A DNA stretch of 64,000 nt from Rutidosis leptorrhynchoides. Lineage: Eukaryota; Streptophyta; Magnoliopsida; Asterales; Asteraceae. The notes under the pieces are model-generated. The model worked only from the letters and a program-made list of their open reading frames with translations. It was not told the DNA's origin and made no database searches. Location: NCBI RefSeq assembly GCF_046630445.1, contig NC_092340.1, positions 364,850,001-364,914,000 on the forward strand, read 5' to 3'. Made by a program: the position numbers and the translations under genes. This document shows positions 36,815 through 50,612 of this stretch, piece after piece; position 1 is the first letter of the stretch, and each line of letters opens with the position of its first letter.

Positions 36815-39800
36815 TGAAATGTCCCGTTCTTATTGATTAAAAACGTTCCATATTAATTGATTTCGTTGCGAGGTTTTGACCTCTATATGAGACGTTTTTC
36901 AAAGACTGCATTCATTTTAAAACAAACCATAACCTTTATTTCATCAATAAAGGTTTAAAAAGATTTACGTAGATTATCAAATAATGATAATCTAAAATAT
37001 CCTGTTTACACACGACCATTACATAATGGTTTACAATACAAATATGTTACAACAAAAATAAGTTTCTTGAATGCAGTTTTTACACAATATCATACAAACA
37101 TGGACTCCAAATCTCGTCCTTATTTAAGTATGCGACAGCGGAAGCTCTTAATAATCACCTGAGAATAAACATGCTTAAAATGTCAACAAAAATGTTGGTG
37201 AGTTATAGGTTTAACCTATATATATCAAATAATAATAATAGACCACAAGATTTCATATTTCAATACACATCCCATACATAGAGATAAAAGTCATTCATAT
37301 GGTGAACACCTGGTAACCGACAATAACAAGATGCATATATAAGAATATCCCCATCATTCCGGGACACCCTTCGGATATGATATAAATTTCGAAGTACTAA
37401 AGCATCCGGTACTTTGGATGGGGTTTGTTAGGCCCAATAGATCTATCTTTAGGATTCGCGTCAATTAGGGTGTCTGTTCCCTAATTCTTAGATTACCAGA
37501 CTTAATAAAAAGGGGCATATTCGATTTCGATAATTCAACCATAGAATGTAGTTTCACGTACTTGTGTCTATTTTGTAAATCATTTATAAAACCTGCATGT
37601 ATTCTCATCCCAAAAATATTAGATTTTAAAAGTGGGACTATAACTCACTTTCACAGATTTTTACTTCGTCGGGAAGTAAGACTTGGCCACTGGTTGATTC
37701 ACGAACCTATAACAATATATACATATATATCAAAGTATGTTCAAAATATATTTACAACACTTTTAATATATTTTGATGTTTTAAGTCTATTAAGTCAGCT
37801 GTCCTCGTTAGTAACCTACAACTAGTTGTCCACAGTTGGATGTACAGAAATAAATCGATACATATTATCTTGAATCAATCCACGACCCAGTGTATACGTA
37901 TCTCAGTATTGATCACAACTCAAACTATATATATTTTGGAATCAACCTCAACCCTGTATAGCTAACTCCAACATTCACATATAGAGTGTCTATGGTTGTT
38001 CCGAAATATATATAGATGTGTCGACATGATAGGTCGAAACATTGTATACGTGTCTATGGTATCTCAAGATTACATAATATACAATACAAGTTGATTAAGT
38101 TATGGTTGGAATAGATTTGTTACCAATTTTCACGTAGCTAAAATGAGAAAAATTATCCAATCTTGTTTTACCCATAACTTCTTCATTTTAAATCCGTTTT
38201 GAGTGAATCAAATTGCTATGGTTTCATATTGAACTCTATTTTATGAATCTAAACAGAAAAAGTATAGGTTTATAGTCGGAAAAATAAGTTACAAGTCATT
38301 TTTGTAAAGGTAGTCATTTCAGTCGAAAGAACGACGTCTAGATGACCATTTTAGAAAACATACTTCCACTTTGAGTTTAACCATAATTTTTGGATATAGT
38401 TTCATGTTCATAATAAAAATCATTTTCTCAGAATAAAAACTTTTAAATCAAATTTTATCATAGTTTTTAATTAACTAACCCAAAACAGCCCGCGATGTTA
38501 CTACGACGGCGTAAATCCGGTTTTACGGTGTTTTTCGTGTCTCCAGGTTTTAAATCATTAAGTTAGCATATCATATAGATATAGAACATGTGTTTAGTTG
38601 ATTTTAAAAGTCAAGTTAGAAGGATTAACTTTTATTTGCGAACAAGTTTAGAATTAACTAAACTATGTTCTAGTGATTACAAGTGTAAACCTTCGAATAA
38701 GATAGCTTTATATGTATGAATCGAATGATGTTATGAACATCATTACTACCTTAAGTTCCTTGGATAAACCTACTGGAAAAGAGAAAAATGGATCTAGCTT
38801 CAACGGATCCTTGGATGGCTCGAAGTTCTTGAAGCAGAATCATGACACGAAAACAAGTTCAAGTAAGATCATCACTTGAAATAAGATTGTTATAGTTATA
38901 GAAATTGAACCAAAGTTTGAATATGATTATTACCTTGTATTAGAATGATAACCTACTGTAATAAACAAAGATTTCTTGAGGTTGGATGATCACCTTACAA
39001 GATTGGAAGTGAGCTAGCAAACTTGAAAGTATTCTTGATTTTATGAAACTAGAACTTTTGGAATTTATGAAGAACACTTAGAACTTGAAGATAGAACTTG
39101 AGAGAGATCAAATAGATGAAGAAAATTGAAGAATGAAAGTGTTTGTAGGTGTTTTTGGTCGTTGGTGTATGGATTAGATATAAAGGATATGTAATTTTGT
39201 TTTCATGTAAATAAGTCATGAATGATTACTCATATTTTTGTAATTTTATGAGATATTTCATGCTAGTTGCCAAATGATGGTTCCCACATGTGTTAGGTGA
39301 CTCACATGGGCTGCTAAGAGCTGATCATTGGAGTGTATATACCAATAGTACATACATCTAAAAGCTGTGTATTATACGAGTACGAATACGGGTGCATACG
39401 AGTAGAATTGTTGATGAAACTGAACGAGGATGTAATTGTAAGCATTTTTGTTAAGTAGAAGTATTTTGATAAGTGTATTGAAGTCTTTAAAAAGGGTATA
39501 AATACATATTAAAACACTACATGTATATACATTTTAACTGAGTCGTTAAGTCATCGTTAGTCGTTACATGTAAGTGTTGTTTTGAAACCTTTAGGTTAAC
39601 GATCTTGTTAAATGTTGTTAACCCAATGTTTATAATATCAAATTAGATTTTAAATTATTATATTATCATGATATTATCATGTATGAATATCTCTTAATAT
39701 GATATATATACATTAAATGTCTTTACAACGATAATCGTTACATATATGTCTCGTTTCAAAATCATTAAGTTAGTAGTCTTGTTTTTACATATGTAGTTCA

Positions 39801-40065
39801 TTGTTAATATACTTAATGATATGTTTACTTATCATAATATCATGTTAACTATATATATAACCATATATATGTCATCATATAGTTTTTACAAGTTTTAACG
39901 TTCGTGAATCACCGGTCAACTTGGGTGGTCAATTGTCTATATGAAACATATTTCAATTAATCAAGTCTTAACAAGTTTGATTGCTTAACATGTTGGAAAC
40001 ATTTAATCATGTAAATATCAATCTCAATTAATATATATAAACATGGAAAAGTTCGGGTCACTACA
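36815..40065 (-). mobile_element. E2 3' LTR
   Basis: 3,251 bp with the same termini as E1. No credible protein is encoded in it. Confidence 0.95.
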
Positions 40066-40101
40066 GTACCTACCCGTTAAATAAATTTCGTCCCGAAATT
40101 T
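40066..40101 (-). promoter_or_regulatory. E2 polypurine-tract region and stem-loop
   Basis: AACGGGTAGGTAC touches the LTR and the AAATTTCGGGACGAAATTT stem-loop (40083-40101) overlaps the gag-pol stop, as in E1 and A1. Confidence 0.7.
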
Positions 40102-43100
40102 TAAGCTGTTGAAGGTGTTGACGAATCTTCTGGAAATAGATGCGGGTATTTCTTCTTCATCTGATCTTCACGCTCCCAGATGAACTCGGGTCCTCTACGA
40201 GCATTCCATCGAACCTTAACAATTGGTATCTTGTTTTGCTTAAGTCTTTTAACCTCACGATCCATTATTTCGACGGGTTCTTCGATGAATTGAAGTTTTT
40301 CGTTAATTTGGATTTCATCTAACGGAATAGTGAGATCTTCTTTAGCAAAACATTTCTTCAAATTCGAGACATGGAAAGTGTTATGTACAGCCGCGAGTTG
40401 TTGAGGTAACTCAAGTCGGTAAGCTACTGGTCCGACACGATCAATAATCTTGAATGATCCAATATACCTTGGATTTAATTTCCCTCGTTTACCAAATCGA
40501 ACAACGCCTTTCCAAGGTGCAACTTTAAGCATGACCATCTCTCCAATTTCAAATTCTATATCTTTTCTTTTAATGTCAGCGTAGCTCTTTTGTCGGCTTT
40601 GGGCAGTTTTCAACCGTTGTTGAATTTGGATGATCTTCTCGGTAGTTTCTTGTATAATCTCTGGACCCGTAATCTGTCTATCCCCCACTTCACTCCAACA
40701 AATCGAAGACCTGCACTTTCTACCATAAAGTGCTTCAAACGGCGCCATCTCAATGCTTGAATGGTAGCTGTTGTTGTAGGAAAATTCTGCTAACGGTAGA
40801 TGTCGATCCCAACTATTTCCGAAATCAATAACACATGCTCGTAGCATGTCTTCAAGCGTTTGTATCGTCCTTTCACTCTGCCCATCAGTTTGTGGATGAT
40901 AGGCAGTACTCATGTCTAGACGAGTTCCTAATGCTTGCTGTAATGTCTGCCAGAATCTTGAAATAAATCTGCCATCCCTATCAGAGATAATAGAGATTGG
41001 TATTCCATGTCTGGAGATGACTTCCTTCAAATACAGTCGTGCTAACTTATCCATCTTGTCATCTTCTCTTATTGGCAGGAAGTGTGCTGATTTGGTGAGA
41101 CGATCAACTATTACCCAAATAGTATCAAAACCACTTGCAGTCCTTGGCACTTTAGTGATGAAATCCATGGTAATGTTTTCCCATTTCCATTCTAGGATTT
41201 CGGGTTGTTGAAGTAGACCTGATGGTTTCTGATGCTCAGCTTTGACCTTAGAACACGTCAAACATTCTCCTACGTATTTAGCAACATCGGCTTTCATACC
41301 CGGCCACCAAAAATGTTTCTTGAGATCCTTGTACATCTTCCCCGTTCCAGGATGTATTGAGTATCTGGTTTTATGAGCTTCTCTAAGTACCATTTCTCTC
41401 ATATCTCCAAATTTTGGTACCCAAATCCTTTCAGCCCTATACCGGGTTCCGTCTTCCCGAATATTAAGATGCTTCTCCGATCCTTTGGGTATTTCATCCT
41501 TTAAATTTCCCTCTTTTAAAATTCCTTGTTGCGCCTCCTTTATTTGAGTAGTAAGGTTATTATGAATCATTATATTCATAGATTTTACTCGAATGGGTTC
41601 TCGGTCCTTCCTACTCAAGGCATCGGCTACCACATTTGCCTTCCCCGGGTGGTAACGAATCTCAAAGTCGTAATCATTCAATAATTCAATCCACCTACGC
41701 TGCCTCATATTTAGTTGTTTCTGATTAAATATGTGTTGAAGACTTTTGTGGTCGGTATATATAATACTTTTGACCCCATATAAGTAGTGCCTCCAAGTCT
41801 TTAATGCAAAAACAACCGCGCCCAATTCCAAATCATGCGTCGTATAATTTTGTTCGTGAATCTTCAATTGTCTAGACGCATAAGCAATCACCTTCGTTCG
41901 TTGCATTAATACACAACCGAGACCTTGCTTTGATGCGTCACAATAAATCACAAAATCATCATTCCCTTCAGGCAATGACAATATAGGTGCCGTAGTTAGC
42001 TTTTTCTTCAATAACTGAAACGCTTTCTCTTGTTCATCATTCCATTCAAATTTCTTCCCTTTATGCGTTAATGCAGTCAAGGGTTTTGCTATTCTGGAAA
42101 AGTCTTGGATGAACCTTCTGTAGTAACCAGCTAGTCCTAAAAACTGGCGTATGTGTTTCGGAGTTTTCGGGGTTTCCCACTTTTCAACAGTTTCTATCTT
42201 TGCCGGATCCACCTTAATACCTTCTTTGTTCACTATGTGACCGAGGAATTGAACTTCTTCCAACCAAAATGCACACTTTGAAAACTTAGCGTACAATTCT
42301 TCCTTCCTCAATACTTCTAACACCTTTCTCAAATGTTCACCGTGTTCTTGGTCATTCTTTGAGTAAATAAGTATGTCATCAATGAAAACAATGACAAACT
42401 TGTCAAGGTATGGTCCACACACTCGGTTCATAAGGTCCATGAACACAGCTGGTGCATTAGTTAAACCAAACGACATGACCATAAACTCGTAATGACCGTA
42501 ACGTGTTCTGAAAGCAGTCTTTAGAATATCATCTTCTTTCACCCGCATTTGATGATACCCGGAACGTAAGTCAATCTTTGAATAAACAGACGAGCCTTGT
42601 AGTTGATCAAATAAGTCGTCGATTCTCGGTAGTGGGTAGCGGTTCTTGATGGTAAGTTTGTTCAACTCTCGGTAGTCGATACACAACCTGAATGTACCAT
42701 CTTTCTTCTTGACAAACAAAACAGGAGCTCCCCACGGTGATGTGCTTGGTCGAATGAAACCACGCTCTAAAAGTTCTTGTAATTGGCTTTGCAGTTCTTT
42801 CATCTCGCTGGGTGCGAGTCTGTAAGGAGCACGAGCTATTGGTGCAGCTCCTGGTACAAGATCTATTTGAAATTCAACGGATCGATGTGGGGGTAATCCC
42901 GGTAATTCTTTCGGAAATACATCGGGAAATTCTTTTGCAATGGGAACATCATTGATGCTCTTTTCTTCAGTTTGTACTTTCTCGACGTGTGTTAGAACAG
43001 CATAGCAACCTTTTCTTATTAGTTTTTGTGCCTTCAAATTACTAATAAGATGTAGCTTCGTGTTGCCCTTTTCTCCGTACACCATTAAGGGTTTTCCTTT

Positions 43101-44690
43101 TTCTCGTATAATGCGAATTGCATTTTTGTAACAAACGATCTCTGCTTTCACTTCTTTCAACCAGTCCATACTGATTATCACATCAAAACTCCCTAACTCT
43201 ACTGGTATCAAATCAATCTTAAATGTTTCGCTAACCAGTTTAATTTCTCGATTACGACATATATTATCTGCTGAAATTAATTTACCATTTGCTAATTCGA
43301 GTAAAAATTTACTATCCAAAGGCGTCAATGGACAACTTAATTTAGCACAAAAATCTCTACTCATATAGCTTCTATCCGCACCCGAATCAAATAAAACGTA
43401 AGCAGATTTATTGTCAATAAGAAACGTACCCGTAACAAGCTCCGGGTCTTCCTGTGCCTCTGCCGCATTAATATTGAAAACTCTTCCGCCGCCTTGTCCA
43501 TTCGTGTTCTCCTGGTTCGGGCAATTTCTAATAATGTGTCCAGGTTTTCCACATTTATAACAAACTACGTTGGCATAACTTGCTCCGACACTACTTGCTC
43601 CGCCATTACTCGTTCCGACACCATTTGTTCCTTTCGTTTTATTAACCCCTGGTCCGTAGACCTCACACTTCACCGCGTTATGACCATTTCTTTTACACTT
43701 ATTGCAAAATTTGGTGCAGAACCCCGAGTGATACTTTTCACACCTTTGGCATAGCTGCTTCTGATTGTTGTTGTTGTTGCGGTTATTATTGTTGTTGGGA
43801 TGATTGTTGTAGTTGCCATTGTTGTTGTTGTTGTTGTTATTGTTGTTGTTGTTGTTGGGCCGTTTGTTGTAGTTGCGATTGATGTTGCGATTATTAGGAT
43901 AATTATTGCGATTATTGTTGTAATTGCTGTTGTTGTTGTATTGGTGATTCTTATCACCGTTTTCCTCCCACTTTCTTTTAACTTGCTTCACATTGGCCTC
44001 TTCAGCAGTCTGTTCTTTAATTCTTTCTTCAATCTGGTTCACTAGTTTGTGAGCCATTCTACATGCCTGTTGTATGGAGGCGGGCTCGTGTGAACTTATA
44101 TCTTCTTGGATTCTTTCCGGTAATCCTTTCACAAACGCGTCGATCTTCTCTTCCTCATCTTCGAATGCTCCCGGACACAATAGGCACAATTCTGTGAATC
44201 GCCTTTCGTACGTGGTAATATCAAATCCTTGGGTTCGTAACCCTCTAAGTTCTGTCTTGAGCTTATTGACCTCGGTTCTGGGACGGTACTTCTCGTTCAT
44301 CAAGTGCTTGAATGCTGACCACGGTAGTGCGTACGCATCGTCTTGTCCCACTTGCTCTAGATAGGTATTCCACCATGTTAACGCAGAACCTGTGAAGGTA
44401 TGCGTAGCGTACTTCACTTTGTCCTCTTCAGTACACTTACTTATGGCAAACACCGATTCGACCTTCTCGGTCCACCGTTTCAATCCGATCGGTCCTTCGG
44501 TTCCATCAAATTCCAAAGGTTTGCAGGCAGTGAATTCTTTGTAGGTGCATCCTACACGATTTCCTGTACTGCTAGATCCAAGGTTATTATTGGTATGTAG
44601 CGCAGCCTGTACTGCGGCTATGTTTGAAGCTAGAAAAGTACGGAATTCCTCTTCATTCATATTCACGGTGTGTCGAGTAGTCGGTGCCAT
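40101..44690 (-). CDS. E2 gag-pol polyprotein (Ty3/gypsy chromovirus)
   Basis: Open frame of 1,529 residues with the same domain order as E1: gag, Asn-rich tract, zinc knuckles, protease ([11 protein letters not shown]), reverse transcriptase (FIDDILIY), RNase H, integrase (SDRDGRF) and chromodomain-like tail. The last zinc knuckle is intact ([14 protein letters not shown]), unlike E1. It is 16 residues longer than E1 because the Asn-rich tract has more AAC-type codons. Possible weakening changes against E1 are Gly-to-Ser in the protease VIIGMDW motif, Pro-to-Leu and Pro-to-Ser around the reverse transcriptase ([18 protein letters not shown]), and Ser for Pro in CRSSICW. Start chosen at MAPTTRH as in E1. 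Confidence 0.95.
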   Translation of the reverse strand: MAPTTRHTVNMNEEEFRTFLASNIAAVQAALHTNNNLGSSSTGNRVGCTYKEFTACKPLEFDGTEGPIGLKRWTEKVESVFAISKCTEEDKVKYATHTFTGSALTWWNTYLEQVGQDDAYALPWSAFKHLMNEKYRPRTEVNKLKTELRGLRTQGFDITTYERRFTELCLLCPGAFEDEEEKIDAFVKGLPERIQEDISSHEPASIQQACRMAHKLVNQIEERIKEQTAEEANVKQVKRKWEENGDKNHQYNNNSNYNNNRNNYPNNRNINRNYNKRPNNNNNNNNNNNNNGNYNNHPNNNNNRNNNNNQKQLCQRCEKYHSGFCTKFCNKCKRNGHNAVKCEVYGPGVNKTKGTNGVGTSNGGASSVGASYANVVCYKCGKPGHIIRNCPNQENTNGQGGGRVFNINAAEAQEDPELVTGTFLIDNKSAYVLFDSGADRSYMSRDFCAKLSCPLTPLDSKFLLELANGKLISADNICRNREIKLVSETFKIDLIPVELGSFDVIISMDWLKEVKAEIVCYKNAIRIIREKGKPLMVYGEKGNTKLHLISNLKAQKLIRKGCYAVLTHVEKVQTEEKSINDVPIAKEFPDVFPKELPGLPPHRSVEFQIDLVPGAAPIARAPYRLAPSEMKELQSQLQELLERGFIRPSTSPWGAPVLFVKKKDGTFRLCIDYRELNKLTIKNRYPLPRIDDLFDQLQGSSVYSKIDLRSGYHQMRVKEDDILKTAFRTRYGHYEFMVMSFGLTNAPAVFMDLMNRVCGPYLDKFVIVFIDDILIYSKNDQEHGEHLRKVLEVLRKEELYAKFSKCAFWLEEVQFLGHIVNKEGIKVDPAKIETVEKWETPKTPKHIRQFLGLAGYYRRFIQDFSRIAKPLTALTHKGKKFEWNDEQEKAFQLLKKKLTTAPILSLPEGNDDFVIYCDASKQGLGCVLMQRTKVIAYASRQLKIHEQNYTTHDLELGAVVFALKTWRHYLYGVKSIIYTDHKSLQHIFNQKQLNMRQRRWIELLNDYDFEIRYHPGKANVVADALSRKDREPIRVKSMNIMIHNNLTTQIKEAQQGILKEGNLKDEIPKGSEKHLNIREDGTRYRAERIWVPKFGDMREMVLREAHKTRYSIHPGTGKMYKDLKKHFWWPGMKADVAKYVGECLTCSKVKAEHQKPSGLLQQPEILEWKWENITMDFITKVPRTASGFDTIWVIVDRLTKSAHFLPIREDDKMDKLARLYLKEVISRHGIPISIISDRDGRFISRFWQTLQQALGTRLDMSTAYHPQTDGQSERTIQTLEDMLRACVIDFGNSWDRHLPLAEFSYNNSYHSSIEMAPFEALYGRKCRSSICWSEVGDRQITGPEIIQETTEKIIQIQQRLKTAQSRQKSYADIKRKDIEFEIGEMVMLKVAPWKGVVRFGKRGKLNPRYIGSFKIIDRVGPVAYRLELPQQLAAVHNTFHVSNLKKCFAKEDLTIPLDEIQINEKLQFIEEPVEIMDREVKRLKQNKIPIVKVRWNARRGPEFIWEREDQMKKKYPHLFPEDSSTPSTA

Positions 44691-44822
44691 TTCCTTCAAA
44701 ATAGTCAAATGGAACAAGTTAATCATACAGAATATTAAGAGTAGTTAATAGTATTTCGTAGCATAATATGAACTCATTTATAAAAGCTTTTTCTTCATAT
44801 TAGCGTTTTATAAGTTTAAATT

Positions 44823-44839
44823 CGGGTAGTACCTACCCG
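44823..44839 (-). promoter_or_regulatory. Hairpin CGGGTAGGTACTACCCG between F-box ORF and gag (E2)
   Basis: Same hairpin and position as in E1 and A2. The surrounding spacer 44691-45031 holds no other feature I can identify. Confidence 0.7.
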
Positions 44840-45031
44840 TTAAGTTCATACTTAGTAGCTAATATACAATTCAACTACTACAATTCTATATGAAAAACTG
44901 ATTATAATAATATTTCGCGTTCAAACTTTTATACAATATTTTACAAACTTACAATACCGCTTATTTTACATAAAGCATGAAATATAGCACACAATAACTT
45001 TGATACAAGATAGTTGTGAAGATAATTCTAG

Positions 45032-45715
45032 CTAGTACACAAGTCGTTCAGCAAAGGCAATAAAGACACGTAATTCATACGTCCAGAAACAAGTCATGCA
45101 TTCTGGTTTTACTAGGATTACTTCCCATCCTTGGTCTTGTGGAACATAACCGTTATGGCCGTTGATAAGACAGCGTGTTGTAACGTCATCAAAGGGACGA
45201 GGGTTACGTAATGTCCAACAGTCCCGTAACAATCTAAAAACCTCATTTCTTACCCCAATTACCGACTCCGTCACTTGTGGAAACGTTTTGTTTAATAGTT
45301 GTAGCCCGATGTTCTTGTTCTCACTTTGGTGAGAAGCGAACATTACTAATCCGTAAGCATAACATGCTTCTTTATGTTGCATGTTAGCCGCTTTTTCTAA
45401 ATCACGAAGTCCAATATTCGGATATATTGAGTCAAAATAATTTCTTAACCCGTTGCGTAAAATAGCATTTGGGTTCCCCGCAATATATGTGTCAAAGTAA
45501 ACACATCGTAACTTATGGGTTTCCCAATGTGATATCCCCCATCTTTCAAACGAAAGTCTCTTATAAACCAAGACATTCTTGGAACGTTCTTCGAATGTCT
45601 TACAAACTGATCTCGCCTTAAATAGTTGTGCCGAGGAATTCTGACCGACTCTAGACAAGATTTCATCAATCATGTCTCCGGGTAGGTCTCTTAAAATATT
45701 GGGTTGTCTATCCAT
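45032..45715 (-). CDS. F-box protein carried by retrotransposon E2
   Basis: 227 residues with an uninterrupted frame. The N-terminal F-box (about 5-50) is the part expected to bind SKP1. The middle has GNPNAILRNGL and HKEACYAYGL, which are typical of At2g35280-like plant F-box proteins. The C-terminus keeps CMTCFWTYELRVF, a CxxC motif also characteristic of that family. It is nearly identical to E1 except for the E1 frameshift, and clearly diverged from A2 while conserving the same blocks. Its place in the element, in sense between the acidic ORF and gag, argues for expression from the LTR promoter. Target and role are unknown. Confidence 0.9.
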   Translation of the reverse strand: MDRQPNILRDLPGDMIDEILSRVGQNSSAQLFKARSVCKTFEERSKNVLVYKRLSFERWGISHWETHKLRCVYFDTYIAGNPNAILRNGLRNYFDSIYPNIGLRDLEKAANMQHKEACYAYGLVMFASHQSENKNIGLQLLNKTFPQVTESVIGVRNEVFRLLRDCWTLRNPRPFDDVTTRCLINGHNGYVPQDQGWEVILVKPECMTCFWTYELRVFIAFAERLVY

Positions 45716-45852
45716 TTTGTGTTTTTAAACTGTAAAATAGACAAGAGTTAGATTCATAAAAAAAATACTTATTAATACAAGCAATTTTTACATATATCAT
45801 AAAGCATAAGCACACTATATTACATATATTACACCACACGAATACAACTATC

Positions 45853-46467
45853 TTATTCCGACTCGCTCATTTCTTCTTCTTCGGTTTTGGTTCGTTTTGC
45901 CAAGTTTCTAGGGATATATGATGTTCCCCTAATACGAGCCGTCGTTATCCACATTGGTTTAGAAAAACCTGGTGGTTTAGAGGTTCCCGGGTCATTGTTA
46001 CAACTTAAGGACTTCGGGGGTTGACGATACATATAAAGTTCATCGGGATTGAAATTAGATTTCTCTATTTTTATGCCCTTTCCCTTATTATTTTCTTTTG
46101 CCTTTTTAAATTCAGTTGGGGTAATTTCTATAACATCATCGGAATTCTCGTCGGAATCCGATTCATCGGAGAATTTGTAATCCTCCCAATATTTTGCTTC
46201 CTTGGCGGAAACACCATTGACCATAATTAACCTTGGTCGGTTGGTTGAGGATTTTCTTTTACTTAACCGTTTTATTATTTCCCCCACCGGTTCTATTTCT
46301 TCATCCGGTTCTGATTCTTCTTCCGGTTCCGATTCTTCTTCCGGTTCCGACTCTTCTTCCGGTTCCTCTTCGGGAACTTGTGAATCAGTCCACGAATCAT
46401 TCCAATTTACATTTGACTCTTCATTATTATTAGGTGAGTCAATGGGACTTGTTCTAGAGGTAGACAT
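45853..46467 (-). CDS. E2 acidic ORF, unknown function
   Basis: 204 residues, same length as E1, with only scattered differences (for example EDYKF for EHYQF). Glu/Ser/Pro repeats, a central conserved block and an acidic C-terminus are all kept. No domain is recognised. Confidence 0.8.
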   Translation of the reverse strand: MSTSRTSPIDSPNNNEESNVNWNDSWTDSQVPEEEPEEESEPEEESEPEEESEPDEEIEPVGEIIKRLSKRKSSTNRPRLIMVNGVSAKEAKYWEDYKFSDESDSDENSDDVIEITPTEFKKAKENNKGKGIKIEKSNFNPDELYMYRQPPKSLSCNNDPGTSKPPGFSKPMWITTARIRGTSYIPRNLAKRTKTEEEEMSESE

Positions 46468-46662
46468 CTATCACATAATATCAAACACGTTAAGAGATTA
46501 ATATATCACATAATATTCATATGTTAAAAATATATAGTTTCCAACAAAAATGTTAAGCAATCATTTTTAAAGAAAACACGGTCGAAGTCCAGACTCACTA
46601 ATGCGTCCTAACAAACTCGATAAGACACACTAATGCAAATTTTCTGGTTCTCTAAGACCAAC

Positions 46663-46674
46663 GCTCGGATACCA
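46663..46674 (-). other. E2 primer-binding site
   Basis: TGGTATCCGAGC on the coding strand, two bases from the 5' LTR. Confidence 0.8.
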
Positions 46675-46676
46675 AC

Positions 46677-49600
46677 TGAAATGTCCCGTTCTTATTGATT
46701 AAAAACGTTCCATATTAATTGATTTCGTTGCGAGGTTTTGACCTCTATATGAGACGTTTTTCAAAGACTGCATTCATTTTAAAACAAACCATAACCTTTA
46801 TTTCATCAATAAAGGTTTAAAAAAATTTACGTAGATTATCAAATAATGATAATCTAAAATATCCTGTTTACACACGACCATTACATAATGGTTTACAATA
46901 CAAATATGTTACAACAAAAATAAGTTTCTTGAATGCAGTTTTTACACAATATCATACAAACATGGACTCCAAATCTCGTCCTTATTTAAGTATGCGACAG
47001 CGGAAGCTCTTAATAATCACCTGAGAATAAACATGCTTAAAATGTCAACAAAAATGTTGGTGAGTTATAGGTTTAACCTATATATATCAAATAATAATAA
47101 TAGACCACAAGATTTCATATTTCAATACACATCCCATACATAGAGATAAAAGTCATTCATATGGTGAACACCTGGTAACCGACAATAACAAGATGCATAT
47201 ATAAGAATATCCCCATCATTCCGGGACACCCTTCGGATATGATATAAATTTCGAAGTACTAAAGCATCCGGTACTTTGGATGTGGTTTGTTAGGCCCAAT
47301 AGATCTATCTTTAGGATTCGCGTCAATTAGGGTGTCTGTTCCCTAATTCTTAGATTACCAGACTTAATAAAAAGGGGCATATTCGATTTCGATAATTCAA
47401 CCATAGAATGTAGTTTCACGTACTTGTGTCTATTTTGTAAATCATTTATAAAACCTGCATGTATTCTCATCCCAAAAATATTAGATTTTAAAAGTGGGAC
47501 TATAACTCACTTTCACAGATTTTTACTTCGTCGGGAAGTAAGACTTGGCCACTGGTTGATTCACGAACCTATAACAATATATACATATATATCAAAGTAT
47601 GTTCAAAATATATTTACAACACTTTTAATATATTTTGATGTTTTAAGTTTATTAAGTCAGCTGTCCTCGTTAGTAACCTACAACTAGTTGTCCACAGTTG
47701 GATGTACAGAAATAAATCGATAAATATTATCTTGAATCAATCCACGACCCAGTGTATACGTATCTCAGTATTGATCACAACTCAAACTATATATATTTTG
47801 GAATCAACCTCAACCCTGTATAGCTAACTCCAACATTCACATATAGAGTGTCTATGGTTGTTCCGAAATATATTTAGATGTGTCGACATGATAGGTCAAA
47901 ACATTGTATACGTGTCTATGGTATCTCAAGATTACATAATATATAATACAAGTTGATTAAGTTATGGTTGGAATAGATTTGTTACCAATTTTCACGTAGC
48001 TAAAATGAGAAAAATTATCCAATCTTGTTTTACCCATAACTTCTTCATTTTAAATCCGTTTTGAGTGAATCAAATTGCTATGGTTTCATATTAAACTCTA
48101 TTTTATGAATCTAAACAGAAAAAGTATAGGTTTATAGTCGGAAAAATAAGTTACAAGTCATTTTTGTAAAGGTAGTCATTTCAGTCGAAAGAACGACGTC
48201 TAGATGACCATTTTAGAAAACATACTTCCACTTTGAGTTTAACCATAATTTTTGGATATAGTTTCATGTTCATAATAAAAATCATTTTCTCAGAATAAAA
48301 ACTTTTAAATCAAAGTTTATCATAGTTTTTAATTAACTAACCCAAAACAGCCCGCGATGTTACTACGACGGCGTAAATCCGGTTTTACGGTGTTTTTCGT
48401 GTCTCCAGGTTTTAAATCATTAAGTTAGCATATCATATAGATATAGAACATGTGTTTAGTTGATTTTAAAAGTCAAGTTAGAAGGATTAACTTTTATTTG
48501 CGAACAAGTTTAGAATTAACTAAACTATGTTCTAGTGATTACAAGTGTAAACCTTCGAATAAGATAGCTTTATATGTATGAATCGAATGATGTTATGAAC
48601 ATCATTACTACCTTAAGTTCCTTGGATAAACCTACTGGAAAAGAGAAAAATGGATCTAGCTTCAAAGGATCCTTGGATGGCTCGAAGTTCTTGAAGCAGA
48701 ATCATGACACGAAAACAAGTTCAAGTAAGATCATCACTTGAAATAAGATTGTTATAGTTATAGAAATTGAACCAAAGTTTGAATATGATTATTACCTTGT
48801 ATTAGAATGATAACCTACTGTAAGAAACAAAGATTTCTTAAGGTTGGATGATCACCTTACAAGATTAGAAGTGAGCTAGCAAACTTGAAAGTATTCTTGA
48901 TTTTATGAAACTAGAACTTTTGGAATTTATGAAGAACACTTAGAACTTGAAGATAGAACTTGAGAGAGATCAATTAGATGAAGAAAATTGAAGAATGAAA
49001 GTGTTTGTAGGTGTTTTTGGTCGTTGGTGTATGGATTAGATATAAAGGATATGTAATTTTGTTTTCATGTAAATAAGTCATGAATGATTACTCATATTTT
49101 TGTAATTTTATGAGATATTTCATGCTAGTTGCCAAATGATGGTTCCCACATGTGTTAGGTGACTCACATGGGCTGCTAAGAGCTGATCATTGGAGTGTAT
49201 ATACCAATAGTACATACATCTAAAAGCTGTGTATTATACGAGTACGAATACGGGTGCATACGAGTAGAATTGTTGATGAAACTGAACGAGGATGTAATTG
49301 TAAGCATTTTTGTTAAGTAGAAGTATTTTGATAAGTGTATTGAAGTCTTTCAAAAGTGTATAAATACATATTAAAACACTACATGTATATACATTTTAAC
49401 TGAGTCGTTAAGTCATCGTTAGTCGTTACATGTAAGTGTTGTTTTGAAACCTTTAGGTTAACGATCTTGTTAAATGTTGTTAACCCAATGTTTATAATAT
49501 CAAATTAGATTTTAAATTATTATATTATCATGATATTATCATGTATGAATATCTCTTAATATGATATATATACATTAAATGTCTTTACAACGATAATCGT

Positions 49601-49927
49601 TACATATATGTCTCGTTTCAAAATCATTAAGTTAGTAGTCTTGTTTTTACATATGTAGTTCATTGTTAATATACTTAATGATATGTTTACTTATCATAAT
49701 ATCATGTTAACTATATATATAACCATATATATGTCATCATATAGTTTTTACAAGTTTTAACGTTCGTGAATCACCGGTCAACTTGGGTGGTCAATTGTCT
49801 ATATGAAACATATTTCAATTAATCAAGTCTTAACAAGTTTGATTGCTTAACATGTTGGAAACATTTAATCATGTAAATATCAATCTCAATTAATATATAT
49901 AAACATGGAAAAGTTCGGGTCACTACA
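46677..49927 (-). mobile_element. E2 5' LTR
   Basis: 3,251 bp, nearly identical to 36815-40065. It is followed by the TTTAA target copy at 49928-49932. Confidence 0.95.
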
Positions 49928-50275
49928 TTTAAACATGTTTTTCTCAGGAGCTTAAGGTTTGATTGCTTCCACTGTAGTTGCCATGCTTTGTAGACTCCCG
50001 CTGTGCTTATTAGAGATGTCTTCACATGAAACGTTTATTTTGCATTCAAACTATGTTACTTTTGAGTGAATTTGTAACGATCATTGGGTCACATACTATT
50101 ATTATCGTCTTCTATTCGTAGAGGCACATTATCGTATGTTAAACATTTGGCGTTGGTTATGATGTCACCTTTTCTTATGAATGCAAACTTATTTTAAAAC
50201 AGCATATAGTGTTTGACCTTGTAATGATCCTGTTGTTGATGATCCGTACACGATGGTTTTGTACGGGGCATCACA
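49928..50275 (+). mobile_element. Element B 5' LTR, segment 3 (end)
   Basis: It matches the last part of the B 3' LTR (58905-59251) and ends GTACGGGGCATCACA at 50275. Confidence 0.92.
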
Positions 50276-50277
50276 TT

Positions 50278-50289
50278 TGGTATCAGAGC
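50278..50289 (+). other. Element B primer-binding site
   Basis: TGGTATCAGAGC is an exact match to the complement of the initiator Met-tRNA 3' end, two bases after the LTR. The leader to 50612 has no other feature apart from a good acceptor-like TTTTTCCTTGTTCAG immediately before the next ATG. Confidence 0.9.
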
Positions 50290-50612
50290 ATTGGTTGTAG
50301 GGAATTAGGTTGCATTAGTGAGTCAAGACCCGACCGAGTAGGATTCACTAATAGGACTAATCTGCAACTTGCTAGTTTACTTGTTTCTACGGAACTTGCT
50401 GCATGCTGCTGTTTACTTTTACTGTTATATGCTTTATACTGTTACTTGCTTTCACTACTGCATGCTATTACCTGCTTTCGATTGCATGATACTTGTCGTT
50501 ATTGCCATGCTACTTACTGCTATAGATGATCTAGACTGTCGTAGTTACTTTGCCTAATACGTGCTTGCTTTATGACTTACTGACATGGAAAAAGTTATTT
50601 TTCCTTGTTCAG

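Larger units (their letters stand above)
36815..49927 (-). mobile_element. Family-A chromovirus copy E2, full length (13,113 bp)
   Basis: Complete minus-strand element: 5' LTR 46677-49927, primer site, acidic ORF, F-box ORF, gag-pol, 3' LTR 36815-40065, flanked by TTTAA at 36810-36814 and 49928-49932. By eye its LTRs differ at about 15 sites, roughly twice as many as E1's, so it inserted somewhat earlier. All frames are open. Confidence 0.95.
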
